A stretch of 64,000 nt of DNA, from the NCBI RefSeq assembly GCF_048771995.1, contig NC_133027.1:103352501-103416500 (forward strand), in the 5' to 3' direction. The notes beneath the pieces were generated by a model. It did not search any database and was not told the DNA's origin. It worked only from the letters and a program-made list of their open reading frames with translations. Made by a program: the position numbers and the translations under genes. This DNA is from Taeniopygia guttata (lineage: Eukaryota; Chordata; Aves; Passeriformes; Estrildidae). Of this stretch, positions 12,201 through 33,600 are shown piece by piece (the first letter of the stretch is position 1; the number at the start of each line of letters is the position of its first letter).

Positions 12201-14965
12201 ATACCCTGGATTGAAACAAAAAGGCTCCTTCTGAGCCATTTATTTACAAAGATGCAGTACCCACAAGATTAATTTTTAGTTTCAAAATAATTGTGAAGAC
12301 ACACACTTCTTTCAATGGCACAAATGCTACAGAAGAAACAACCCTGCTGTAAGTAAGGATTTGGCATTTCTAATTGCTTTTTTATCTTTTTCAGACCAAA
12401 AATTTAAGTGTTAGGTCCTTGCCTGAATTCTGGAATTTGGATACAAGAAAATAATTTTTGTGTATATAAATATGTATCACTTACTTCCCAGTGACTGCCT
12501 GATACATAAGAGGTATTTTGGCCTTTTCACAGCATTCAGGAAAATAAATTTGTTAATGCTTGGGTATATCTAGCTCTATCACCAAGAGGAGTATTCAGGA
12601 GAGCCTAAATTTTCAGCTAGAGGGTAAATTTAAAACAGATAGCAATTTTGAGCTAAACTATGCTGTAAATCTTGATATCAGTGTTCTGTTTTTAGCTTTA
12701 GAAGTTATCCATTAAATGTAGAAATCCAGGGACTCACATTTTAAGTGAACTGCTACAATGAATGTTTCTCCTGGGATAACTTTCTCTTGCTGGGCAACTT
12801 TGCCCTTGGCTGTGCTTTTTGAACAAATGGCTATAAATCAGAAGTAATGCTCATGAAGCCTGCAAAATACAGCAGGAGAGAAATACCAAAGCTTCACCAT
12901 GATTTTGTAAATTTGGTTTTCCTTTTTTTTTTAGGAAGGTGTTTCTGCAGAGAAATGTCCCCAGGATGCAAACACATTGGTTGTACCTCATCAGAACCAA
13001 ACGGGTTTGATTTCACTGAGACCAGCGCAGCGTAGCAAAGGTGGATTTGCTCTGTGTCGATCTGCTGTAAATAAATTTGCTTCTTTTTGGAAGAAACCTC
13101 CTTCTCGGAGTCCTCACAAATGATGCTCTGTGGCCACGGCAGCGCTGAAACCCAAGATGTGCCAGCCGCTCTTAGCACAGGATGAGTTTGAACCGTCCTC
13201 TGCCTGCTGTAAGTAGGGAAAGAAAGAATGGGAGAACAGAGCCTATTTTCATCTGGTTTTAAGGAGTAGATGCTGTCTTTGGATGGACTTTGAGATCATC
13301 CAAATTTCGAGGGGGAAATTGTTAAATGAAGTCACCTGTAGATCAGTGTTTGTACCTTCTTCAAAAGAACAAGAATAATTTAGGATGCTAATGATACACC
13401 TATTCAGAAGCCAGAGTGTCACAGCCATTTCCCTGACCCCAAGGGCAACCCACAGCCTGTGCCAGAGATCATGGAGGGCCACTGTTGCAAGCACTGGCAG
13501 AGTCTCAGCTGTGTTTTCAGCATACAATGTGTAATATGGATATACATTGCTGAAGTGAAAGCCAGCAATTCTGTTCCTGTGATAATGTTTGTTTCAGTTC
13601 CCGCTATACTTCTTCCTCTTGAGGTCCTGTTCAAAAAATAAAAAAAAAAAAAAAAAAAAAAAAGCTCCATTGCTACAATACTTAGAACAAGTAAGTCAAG
13701 TGGAGAAACTGAGAGAAATTTTCCAAGCATCTGATCTTACAGAGGAAAACAAAAAATAAATCAGGCGCTTTTTTTGGCATGAATGAGAGAGGCAAGAAGG
13801 ACCTGAAGATGACATAGGTAGCTTTATTTTTAAAAAGCAGATTTCTTGCACACACCTCTTACCTGCAAATTCAGGACTACTTGCAGTAGTATCTAAAATT
13901 CCATGGTGCCTGCAAGCATCGCTACTGTTGCTCAGCTAAGTGCTCAGGGAAAGCAAACATAGCCAAATTAATAGTTTGAAGCACATGTCCATATTATTAT
14001 CCATATTGTAAATAAGATCAGGAACAGTGGCTTACATAGGTCAACTGGTCTTGAGTAAAATACCAACTCTTAATTAATGAGGGTACTTAAGACTGGTGGC
14101 TGAGTGTATCCACAGCCCAGACAGATCTGATTAGGCTCTGACATACCCATGAACAATGTACAGTGTGTTATTTCTGAACACATTCCAAACAATTTCCCAC
14201 AGAAACCAGTAAAATACTATTAACATTGCTAGCAAATTTAAGTATTTCTGTGTTTTCTTATTATGCTTTGGAGAACAATCTGTCTTTTTATTAGGGGATA
14301 CTGTCTGCAGAGCAGAATTACCAGCTTTGACAGGGGCTGCCAGATGCTGCTCCTGTGCAGACATGAACCTGTGCAGGGTTTGGGAGAAGATTGCTCACTG
14401 AATATCCACCCACCTCTGCACATGAGCCAGACAGTCAGTTTTCTGGGGTATGTGTCAAAACAAATTTCAGAGGTTGAGTGGAAACAAGGAATGTTTTGCC
14501 TGCGGCTCTGGAGGCAATGAAGGACGGATGCACATGCCCTGATAATGTACTGTACTGGCCACCCTCTGCTGCAATTTGGGCCTCTGTCTCTGCCTATCCG
14601 TCTCTTATGACTTCAGTACATTTCTCTGCATCACCACCACAAAGAGACAAATCTTAATATGGCAGGGGAAGGCCCTGGATTTTCTCAGAATGTGCTGGAA
14701 ATGGTGTGGCCTGTGTGTCCCTGCACAGACGGTGCAGCAGCCGAGGTGCCCTGCCTGTGCCGAGGAGGAGGGGAGAGGGGTGAGCCACAAAGCACCAGTC
14801 TGTGCCCACCCAACCTCGCCTGGGTGGACACACCTGCCACCAGAAAGGTTACAGGAATGAGGTGACGCTGCTCTTTCCTTGGAGATATTGTGTGGATTAT
14901 TTACATCATTACTATCACCCTGTCGTTCTCATGAAGCCAGCAAAATTCACACAGCAAGGGTGCGA
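9260..14965. other. Intergenic DNA without a recognised gene
   Basis: No exon or RNA gene recognised. It holds a run of about 25 A at 13638-13662 and a CpG-bearing, AATAAA-containing segment around 12935-13210 that has the flavour of an LTR R-U5 region but that I cannot assign. The remainder is AT-rich, unremarkable sequence. Confidence 0.6.
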
Positions 14966-14970
14966 CTTGT

Positions 14971-15190
14971 GTGTTCAATTTAAAAGACTTAAAGAAGTGT
15001 GTGAGTCTCTGTGCGTATGTTCAATTTAAAAGACTTAAAGAAGTGTGAGTCTCTGTGTGTGTGTTCAATTTAAAAGACTTAAAGAAGTGTGAGTCTCTGT
15101 GTGTGTGTTCAATTTAAAAGACTTAAAAAAGTGTGAGTCTGTGTGTGTGTTCAATTTAAAAGACTTAAGTGTGAGTCTCCGTGTGTGTGT
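14971..15190. repeat. 44-bp minisatellite upstream of FLVCR1
   Basis: Five tandem copies of a unit of about 44 bp. Each contains TTCAATTTAAAAGACTTAA, then AAGTGTGAGTCTCTGTGTGT. The AT-rich core is nearly invariant while the GT-rich linker varies in length. The array ends about 170 bp before the FLVCR1 CpG island and about 410 bp before the start codon. Confidence 0.95.
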
Positions 15191-15216
15191 GCACATACAT
15201 CACTCAGATGTTGGGA

Positions 15217-15320
15217 TGTGAGGACTGAAGAGGAGCAGGACAGGAGCAGGAGTGAAGGGATTGTGCGAAGATACGGAACCACGAGGAAGACGGACAAAGA
15301 AAACGGAAGCAGAAGCGTGA
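15217..15320 (+). mobile_element. LTR 5'-end fragment next to the FLVCR1 promoter
   Basis: This stretch aligns over about 100 bp, at roughly three quarters identity with small gaps, to the start of the LTR at 17331. Shared blocks include ACAGGAGCAGGAG and GGGATTGTG. Both begin TGTG. It appears to be a short remnant of the same passerine LTR family, lying between the minisatellite and the CpG island. It is an old fragment, not a whole LTR. Confidence 0.6.
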
Positions 15321-15603
15321 ACAAAACAACTGCCTCCATCTCTATCTCTGCGTACATCCCCCGCACACGCTCCCGGCAGCCCGGCCCGCCGCCGCGCCCA
15401 CCGCGCCCGCCGCGGGCTCCGGCGGGACCCGCCCGCCCGGGGCCGCCTCCGGGGCCGCCTCCCGCTCCGCCCGCCGGGCTCGGCTGCCGGGCCCGGCCCC
15501 GGGGCGGGGCGGCGGCGAGCGGAGCCGCAGCCAGGTGACCTTGGCAGGCAGAGCCGGGCTGCGCCCGCCGGCAGCGGGGAAGCTGGGTGGGGAGACGGCC
15601 GAG

Positions 15604-25773
<10,170 letters not shown>

Positions 25774-27242
25774 AGCTGAAGGAAGGTGACTCAGAAACGC
25801 ACAATTTTGGTTAGATACAGAATGATATGAGCTAGTGTAATCACTGGATTTGTGTGTATGAGTAGTGAAATGTGTTTGTTGATATTGGTGGTAGTTGTGT
25901 ACTGGAAGCTATGAAGATGCTCAGTTCATTTTGCTCAAGATGCAAACAATTCACCTTTGTATGGAATATTTATTTTAACATTTTCAAGTCTTGCAGTTTC
26001 ATTAGTAAAGAGCTGTGTGAACGCTCCACGGTAGGGAGATGTGCATTCAGGATGCATACTTGAAAAAAATCAGGAATCTTGACTACAGTTGTCATGATCA
26101 GAAGTGTCTAATCTTTTCTTGTTCAGTCTTGCTGGTGCATTTGAAAAGTCAAAGAGTAGGGAAATGCACAGCAGGAGGATGTTCACGAGTTCCTTTTTTT
26201 ACTTTAAATGTATCTGTATTTGAATATAAGCCAATGATTCCTTCTGGAAAAGTGATAGCACAATACTGAAAACAAGAGATGATGTGTGTGTTTCATACTG
26301 GCATCTGACATTTGTTTTGCCTTGAAACTTCTTTATAGGTATCAGAAGGCAGATAAGAGAAAACACTGTTCTTGCTATAGCTTCATTGTAGCATTTCTGG
26401 GGAGATTTAAAAAGTTTCTCGCTAGATAAATTGGAGAAAAAACCATTTCTTATTAAATACAGTAAAAAGGATGACAAAGGCCTTTAATATCTCTGTTTTG
26501 AAATATTTATAAGCAGTGGAACACTACCACACAAGTTTCCTCCATGGAATATTTTGAGTGCTTTCTCAGTTAAAGAGAGAGGAATACGTGTTTACAAAGA
26601 GCCAGTGCCTTTACTTTGTAAAGAAGATCCCTGCCTCATCTTGAGTTTAATCAGTGCTGCTGAAGAAATTCCATTTTGTGTGTTAAACCTCTGAATATTT
26701 GTGGAGTATCAGAAAACGTGTTTTGTCCTTTTTATGAATTGTATCACTTGTCTCATGTGAAATTCCTGTGCTTGTGTAACTTAAATCATGTCTTTTGCAG
26801 CGTGTTAAAAGCTGTAAGGATGACTGAAAATAGTGATATTTTCACTTTTTCTGATCAAGTATTTTTTTTTTTATATCATCTGAGCTGCAAAATGAGCAGA
26901 CATTATAACAGTAACTTTTTGTTACTTCATTTATCTGTATTTGGAATGGGGGTTTCTTATTGCAGTGCTTTTGAAAATTTTCTCCTTTACCTTGTGCTCT
27001 ATCTACACACCCACAGAACTGATAGCACTACCGTAATACTATTGCTGGGAAAGTCAGACCTGGGTTAGTGGACTTTCTGGAAACGTTTCATTTTTTAGCT
27101 CAGCAAACTGTGCCTGCAAGTTCAGTGCCATCAATGATGCTGTGTCTTTGAGTCCCATGGATGCAGTGCCATCCAGAAGGTAGAATCCTGCTCGAAGTTT
27201 CCCACAGATTGTTGCCATTGGGGATGGGGAATTATTTAACTC

Positions 27243-27813
27243 TGCTGGTTTCAGCTGGGCTAGTTAATTTTCTTCACAGTGGCTGGCGTGGGGCTGTGTT
27301 TTGGATTTGTGCTGAACACAGGGTTGATGATACAGAGATTTTTTATTGTTGCTGAGCAGGGCTTACACAGAGCCAAGGCCTTTTCTGCTTTTCATACAAC
27401 AGAAAAGGCAAGGAAGCTGGGAGTGCACGGAATGTTGGGAGGAGACACAGCCAGGACAGGTGACCCCAGCCGACCAAAGGGACATTCCAGACCATGTGTT
27501 ATCATGTTCAGTATATGCAGTGGGGCAGAAGGAGGAAGGGAGAGATGTTTGGAGTGTTTTCTGCTCAAGCAGCCATTGCACTTGGTGGTGGTGGCTGAGC
27601 ACCTGCCTGCCCAGGGGAAGCAGTGCATTAATTTCGTGTTTTTCTTTGCTTGTGTGTGTGGCTTCTGCTTTCCCTACTAAGCTGCCTTTATCTCAAGCCA
27701 TGAGTTTTCCCAGCTTTTACCCATCTGATTCTGTCCTCAATCCCATTGGTGGGGAAGGGAGCAAGCAAGCAGCTGCCTGGGGCTTGGTGGATGGTTGGGG
27801 TTTAACAACAACA
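27243..27813 (+). mobile_element. Solo LTR with 5-bp target duplication, avian ERVL-like
   Basis: A 571-bp LTR beginning TGCTGGTTTCAGCTGGG and ending TTTAACAACAACA (TG...CA). It is flanked on both sides by AACTC (27238-27242 and 27814-27818). The body matches an avian LTR family that I recognise by blocks such as GTTTTGGATTTGTGCTGAA, ACCAAAGGGACATTCCA and TTTATCTCAAGCCATGAG. A 5-bp duplication fits ERVL-type integration. No internal sequence remains, so this is a solo LTR left by recombination. Clear ends and moderate divergence suggest middle age. Sense orientation relative to FLVCR1. Confidence 0.88.
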
Positions 27814-28526
27814 AACTCCAAGTTTAGTCTCTAAGTACAATAAATATAATTAAGAGCTTTTCTTTTTCTTATTTCGCTGTAGACTCAGGAAAATCCTTTT
27901 GTAGAAAAAGGGCCCTGAAAGCTTCTCTTTCTAAGCTTAGCCTCTAAATGTGATGATCTTGATTTAAACATTTTGTATGATAAGTGCTTTAGACAGGGGA
28001 AGACCTATCAGAATAAACAGAGCACACTTGGAACACTTGCCTTGCCAAAAAGTCTCTTTGCCAGGTCCAGTGCTAGGGAGAAAATGACCAGGCCTTGCTG
28101 CTTCTGGAGAGGTAAACTCTCAGAAGAGTCCACTGCTGAATCAGCTGAATATAGGAAAAGTCACTCTTGACTATTCAAATGGCAGGCAGGGGTGTAGGAG
28201 TGAAAGTAGAGATGCTTTCATTATGTCAGTCCTTTCCATTGAAACTGCCCCATCAAGGGATGTACAGGTTTTCAGCCTGAGTCAGAAAAGTGAAAGTTTC
28301 TGCCTTGTGACATATGTGGGTGGCTTTTCCCTTTGGAAAAATGATAGTAATGTGGGCCAAAATAGATATATGTTTTTCATCAAGATACAGATACAGAAAA
28401 TATTTATGTTCATGGCCCATGCATGGTTGCTTTTACTTTTGGTTTTGCAAATTATATTTGTAGTTGTGGGGAATTGTTTTCAAATGTCTTTGGCAGTATC
28501 CAGGATGTTCAGTATACACTGTTCAA

Positions 28527-28532
28527 AATAAA
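28527..28532 (+). terminator. FLVCR1: Candidate FLVCR1 polyadenylation signal
   Basis: Canonical AATAAA followed within 20 bases by a GAGTATTTTTGTTCC U/GU-rich downstream element. It is the best-formed signal in the first 3 kb after the stop codon. Confidence 0.5.
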
Positions 28533-29052
28533 AGATTGAGTATTTTTGTTCCATTCTTAAAATTTATTTTTCAATTCCTTTCTTTTCTACTAGTTTCCAG
28601 TTTCTTTAGTTATGTTCAGCTGATTATTGAAAAAATATTCTAGTTCTGGCTCCTTGTGTTTTTTATCTTCTGCTAAATTACTTGGCTACCTTCTGAAAAG
28701 GTTGAAAGAAGATTTTGGCTTGCTGGCAACCCTGCTGGGTCCCTGAAAAGAAAATATTCCTAATAATGAAGGCTTAATTACATCCTGGATTTAATATTCC
28801 CCTTCTAAAAAGATCTTGAAAGATGGAAACCTATGAGCTATTTTCAGCAATTATAAAGTATTTAAATGAAAGGCTCAGCAGGAGAATAAAGAGCAAATAA
28901 AGAGCAAATCGGTATTTTTTTATCCAATAGTTTTATCATTTGTCAAGAAATTGAGGTTCTAGCTCATGGCAGAAATAAATTTGGAGTAGTTGAGGCTTTA
29001 TGGTTTTTGCTTTTTAATTTTTGGGTTTTAGCAGCCAACATCCACTCAATCA

Positions 29053-29425
29053 AACACAGAATCATAGAATGTTAAGAGTTTGGAAGGGACCTTTAAGATC
29101 ATCTGGTCCCAACCCCCCTGCCATGGGCAGGGACATCTCCCACTAGCCCAGGCTGCTCAAGGCTCTATCCAACCTGGCCTTGAACACTGCCAGGGTTGGG
29201 GTGTCCACAGCCTGCCTGGGCAGCCTGTTCCAGTGTCCTACCATCCTCACAGTAAAATAATTATTCCTGATATCTACATTAAATTCCCTCTCTTTCAGTT
29301 TGTACCCATTTCCTCTTGTCCTATCACTACAATTCCTGACAAAGAGTCCCTCCCACTTCCCTGGAGTCCCTCTTCAGATACTGGAAGGTTGCTGTGAGTT
29401 CTCCATGCAACCTTCTTAGCCTGGA
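29053..29425 (-). mobile_element. CR1 LINE, 3' tail fragment
   Basis: In plus orientation it starts with AGAATCATAGAATG, the reverse complement of the CR1 3' terminal octamer repeat. It continues through GGAAGGGACCTTTAAGATC, CCTGCCATGGGCAGGGACA, CCAACCTGGCCTTGAACACT and GCAGCCTGTTCCAGTGTC to a 5'-truncated end. This is a minus-strand CR1 of about 370 bp, well preserved compared with the others in the window. Confidence 0.95.
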
Positions 29426-30592
29426 AATTCCACATGCATTTGGAATTGCAAATAGGGTTTCTGACTCTTAGCCTTCAGATCCTGGCTCAGCCCTCCAGCA
29501 AGAGTAGAGTTGGGGGCTAAAAAAATGTAATTGTATTGTGATTTGAACTGCACATCAGCTAGGAGAGGATGGTGTAAGAAACCAAGGGAGGAGCTGCATC
29601 TCAGTCCCATGCATCAGCTTTTGCTTTTCAATTTGCTTTTTTTCCGAGTGTTTCCATCTACATTTTGGGTTAATTGTTCAATTGCAGCTTCAGGTTATGA
29701 AGTCCCATCCTCCGAGATTGCTCTTATCACTTCACTGTTGTTTATGCTTTTTGGGTCTGAAGTTGCAATGGTGTTCTTGGTTCTCAAGCTGGAAAAGGAT
29801 TGTTTTGTCAAACTAAACTGTGCAGAGAATTTGCAAACACTTCATATGAACTTCAGAGTTACATACTAATGCCATACAGAATCTGGAAAATATGGAAGCT
29901 AAAACTTAAGGCATCAATAGGGCTTTTCTGACTTCAGCCTCTTGGTCATCTCTTTTGTTCAAGGCAATCTGTTTCAGAGACAATCAGTGGAGTGTGTAAT
30001 TACAGCTTCCAGCCCATGTTGCCTAATGAAAATTCTTTTTTTTTTTTTGAGAAATACTTGTGCTACCTTGTGCATCTACAACCAAGTGAAATTGGGTTAA
30101 GCTGTAAACATTTATTATTTTCCATGTTGTAAGCTTACTAGTTTTTCTGTGTGAATGGGAATGTGTGACCTTTACAGTTGTTTTCAATACATGTATGTAC
30201 CTCCTTCTCAAGTGTTACAGGCTACTGATGTTTCATGGAGCACAAGCTGTCATTTTACACAATAATACATGATTGTGCCCAGCCCCACCATTTGGTCTGA
30301 ATTCTGCAAAGAGGGAGAAGTGATGTTAATGCAGGAACTTGAATGAATTAAGCAAAAAAAACTTCATAAGAGAAATGTATTTCTGTGTAAGACCCATGTT
30401 ATTTACTGCTCACGTCTTTGTTCTACTCATGAACATAACAAATGTGTTTTGCTGTAATATTTTGGTTTTGTTAGAGTCCAGTTTTTTATTTCAAGAGAAA
30501 ATTAAAAGTTCTTAATGAATATTCTCTGATTGCAATACTGTATGTATGTGTATATGTGGATGGCATCATTCCTTACCATTCTATGTTACTAA

Positions 30593-30655
30593 TAAAGTGT
30601 ATAATGCCTAAATTGATTGGAGCCAAGAGTAATATTTTTGACAGCTGCTAATAAA
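30593..30655 (+). terminator. Two further candidate polyadenylation signals
   Basis: AATAAA occurs at 30593 and again at 30650. The second is followed by a T-rich tract (30662-30669). They could end a longer FLVCR1 3' UTR that reads through the CR1 at 29 kb. Confidence 0.3.
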
Positions 30656-30659
30656 AAGT

Positions 30660-33600
30660 GATTTTTTTTCCTTAGAACTTGCCTTTTAATGTAGGAAAAT
30701 CGAAGTGTATGACTTTTTGTGTCATTAATAAACATATTTGTACATGCAGAGTGCCTGTATCCAGAGTATAGAAATTTATTTTACACATGAGTATTGGCAT
30801 CCAGAGACATTTTCTTGGGTGTGGAATTAAAATATTACCATTGGTAGTCGAGTTGTAGTGCTCTAGCACAGAGATTTCTCCTTTGCTTTGGAAAAGGTCT
30901 GTGAGGAAATGAAAGGCCAAGTTAACCCTTTAAAGCAGAGCGATCCAAAGGCAGCTTCTTGAGAGTAGTACAGATATTATTTTAATAAAGCACTTGGTTG
31001 CCTAGAGATTATCTGGGGAGAGAGGGAGGATAACTTCTGAGACAGGATAGAAGTGAGACATTACATTCAGTTATGGCTAAAATCAGAGTTATCTGCAGTG
31101 GGAGCACAGCAGAACCCTTGTGAACACTCTGCAAGGGTTCTGTCACCTACCCTCAGGCATTTAGCCCAGGTGTGAGCCAGGCAAATTTGAGGACACCTGC
31201 TTCAAAGTATGTAGAGTCGTGGTAAGAAAATGTTTCTTTTTTTTTTTTAATCTCACTTCTCCACAAAGCTGGGATTCTCTCTCAGCTATTTTGGTATAGG
31301 AGATGCTTCACAGAAGGAGGCTGCAGATGCTGCAGAGCACAAGCCTTGTGTCATAAAGCAATGCAGTTCAACACTGGGTTGAACTTTCAGGTAGGTCCTT
31401 TGTTTTACAACCAGGACCACAAGATCATGTTCCTCTTAAGGTACCTCTATGAAATCTGCAGGCAATATCCCCAGTTGCCACTGTAATTTAAACATTCCCA
31501 CAACTAGGAAGGAACAATCCCAGAAATTTATTATTGTCTAAAGTTTCTTTGGTGTTGGAGTTTTGGGGTTGGTTGTTTTATTTCTTTTTTTTCTGGTTAG
31601 ATTCTCGGTCCTTCCAAGAAAACACTAGAAACCTCATCAGGTAAATGGGAAATGTGAAGCCATCCTAGCTATGAGTAGTCAGATAATTATTTCTATAGCT
31701 GGGAGGAGGCTCTGTGATCCAAAGCTTCCAGAAAGTGATGTGGTTTATGCATGGATAAAATAGGCAAATGCCTAGCAGTCCAGCTGTTTCCTGTGCTGGA
31801 AAGGTTTCTTAGAAGTCTGCTGGATTTCCTTCTGTCTGTGCTTCACAATGAACTAACCCTCCCTGACCATGTTCTAAATCAATATTTGCAGCTTTATTTA
31901 ACAACAACTTTTCAGAAAACGAAACAATAATGTCCTGAACTTTGTAGCAAGAACTTCAGCAGATACATCACAAAGGCTAAGTGTTGGCAATGGGTGGGCA
32001 TAATTACTGATTTGTGAGTAACAAGCTAATACTGCTTCATATCAGGGATCAAAATTCAGCCTCTAGGATGCTAATTTCCAGTGCTTCCTCAGTAAACTGC
32101 TTTCTGCTTGTAACAGTGTTTAGACCATTAAAAAGGCAGTAAATAGTATCTAAAGGGCATTGTCAGTATTGTGGCCTTGTGTTAAGAGTTTCCAGAAACA
32201 GACATAAGATTCTACAAAAGTTACAAACTCCACATAGATGGAAAAATCCCGGGGAAGTATTGAACATTTCAGAAGTTTTTCTAGCCTGCATTAGGCTGAA
32301 CCAGAGAGTTCCCACTTTCTTTTTTCAGAATGGGGCAGTCCTAAGGTCTTTTAGATGTTGATCACTAGTTTTGTTAAGGTAATAGGGGGACTGCAGATGA
32401 CTGCAAAGTCAGTTATTCTTTTAGAAATTGACTTGTCCATCTTGCTGCCAAGAGAAAAAAAATATAAAATATAACAGTGCAGCTTGCAAGGTTGTACATG
32501 GCATTTTCTCCACCAAATATTGGAAGGCAACTTGATTTTCTCAGAATAATTAATCAGCTGGATCTGAACAGCCCTGCAGGCATTAGGCAGAATGTACATC
32601 CTGTGTGGAATGAAGAGGCACTGTCCCACAGGGGTGAGAATGACTCACCCAGAGATCATTAACTGGCTCCAGGGGACTTGAATTTGTGTTATCTTCTGCT
32701 CCCAATGAACAACTGAATTTTCCTCAGGCCCTAATACTTTAAAAAAAAAAAAAAAATCACTTAGAGGCTACTGCCTAAGGCCTAGAAATACCATGATTTC
32801 TCATCTTGTCACTGCCCCACTGAAGCTTCAAAAGGGTAGAGAAGGCCTCAAAGGCTTGGAAGCTTGATGAAATTGTCCAAAACAGACTGTCACCAGGGGA
32901 CATACAGAGGTCCCCCAGCTTTTGGGGAACAGAATGCTCCATGGTCAGTGAGATTTTTCTCTGACTTACTTCATCTGCTCAGAATGTGAGAATGTCATGA
33001 GGGTTGAAATGTCTGTGTGCACCGGGAGCGTCAGAGAGTCTTCTTGAAGTCTACAGTTTGTGTGATTACACAGCATTCCTGGGTTTGATTCCAAAGCCAG
33101 AAGGTGCTCTGTAGGCTTCAGTTTCCTCTGAAGATTACTATCATTCATGTCACGACAAATAATGAAGGTGGCTGAAAAAAGTAATTTTGTTCCAGATTAC
33201 TGTATTTCCTTTAAAAGCTTTATTTTTAAAGTGACCACAGTATTTGAATTTTACTGTCACCTTCAGGCACTTCTGCAGCATTTTGATTACTCTTCAATCA
33301 TTCTCTGGAAAAGGGGACTCTTAATCTGCAGAGCACTGTCTCCCAGGGATGCTTGAAGTGATGCTTCAGATCAAAAATAGTTTGATGAAATCATCAGTGT
33401 CGTCATGGCACCTTGTAGCACCATGACACTGAGAACAGTAAATTACACATTTTTCTTTGCAGGATTCACACAGCATCTCAGTTCAAAGGCTTTTGGTGTT
33501 TGGGTTTGTGACACATTCTACTGCTAGGCTTAATAACTTTTCCAGTCTACTTTTCTTTCTTCCTGGAAAGAAAATGCATTTGAGGAACTTTTATACATAA

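Larger units (their letters stand above)
25774..28550 (+). other. FLVCR1: FLVCR1 3' untranslated region (inferred)
   Basis: Sequence after the FLVCR1 stop codon. The first AATAAA followed by a U/GU-rich element is at 28527, so the 3' UTR probably reaches about 28550 and may extend to later signals near 30.6 kb. If so, the LTR at 27243 is part of the transcript. An AATAAA at 27839 just after that LTR is another possible end. Extent is inferred only from signals. Confidence 0.5.

Noticed and set aside
13638-13662. Poly(A) tail of a processed pseudogene
   Set aside because: No recognisable coding sequence upstream and no flanking target duplication seen; treated as a simple A run.
12847-14945. 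Shared CATGAAGCC.GCAAAAT words at about 12.85 and 14.93 kb as a duplication
   Set aside because: The similarity covers only about 20 bases and does not extend on either side.
14971-15190. CRISPR-like array
   Set aside because: Direct repeats with variable linkers in a bird genome, with no unique spacers of constant length; it is a minisatellite.
15535-15603. N-terminal extension of FLVCR1 beginning MTLAGRAG
   Set aside because: It starts at a GTG codon, not ATG. The first in-frame ATG is at 15604 and has a good context.
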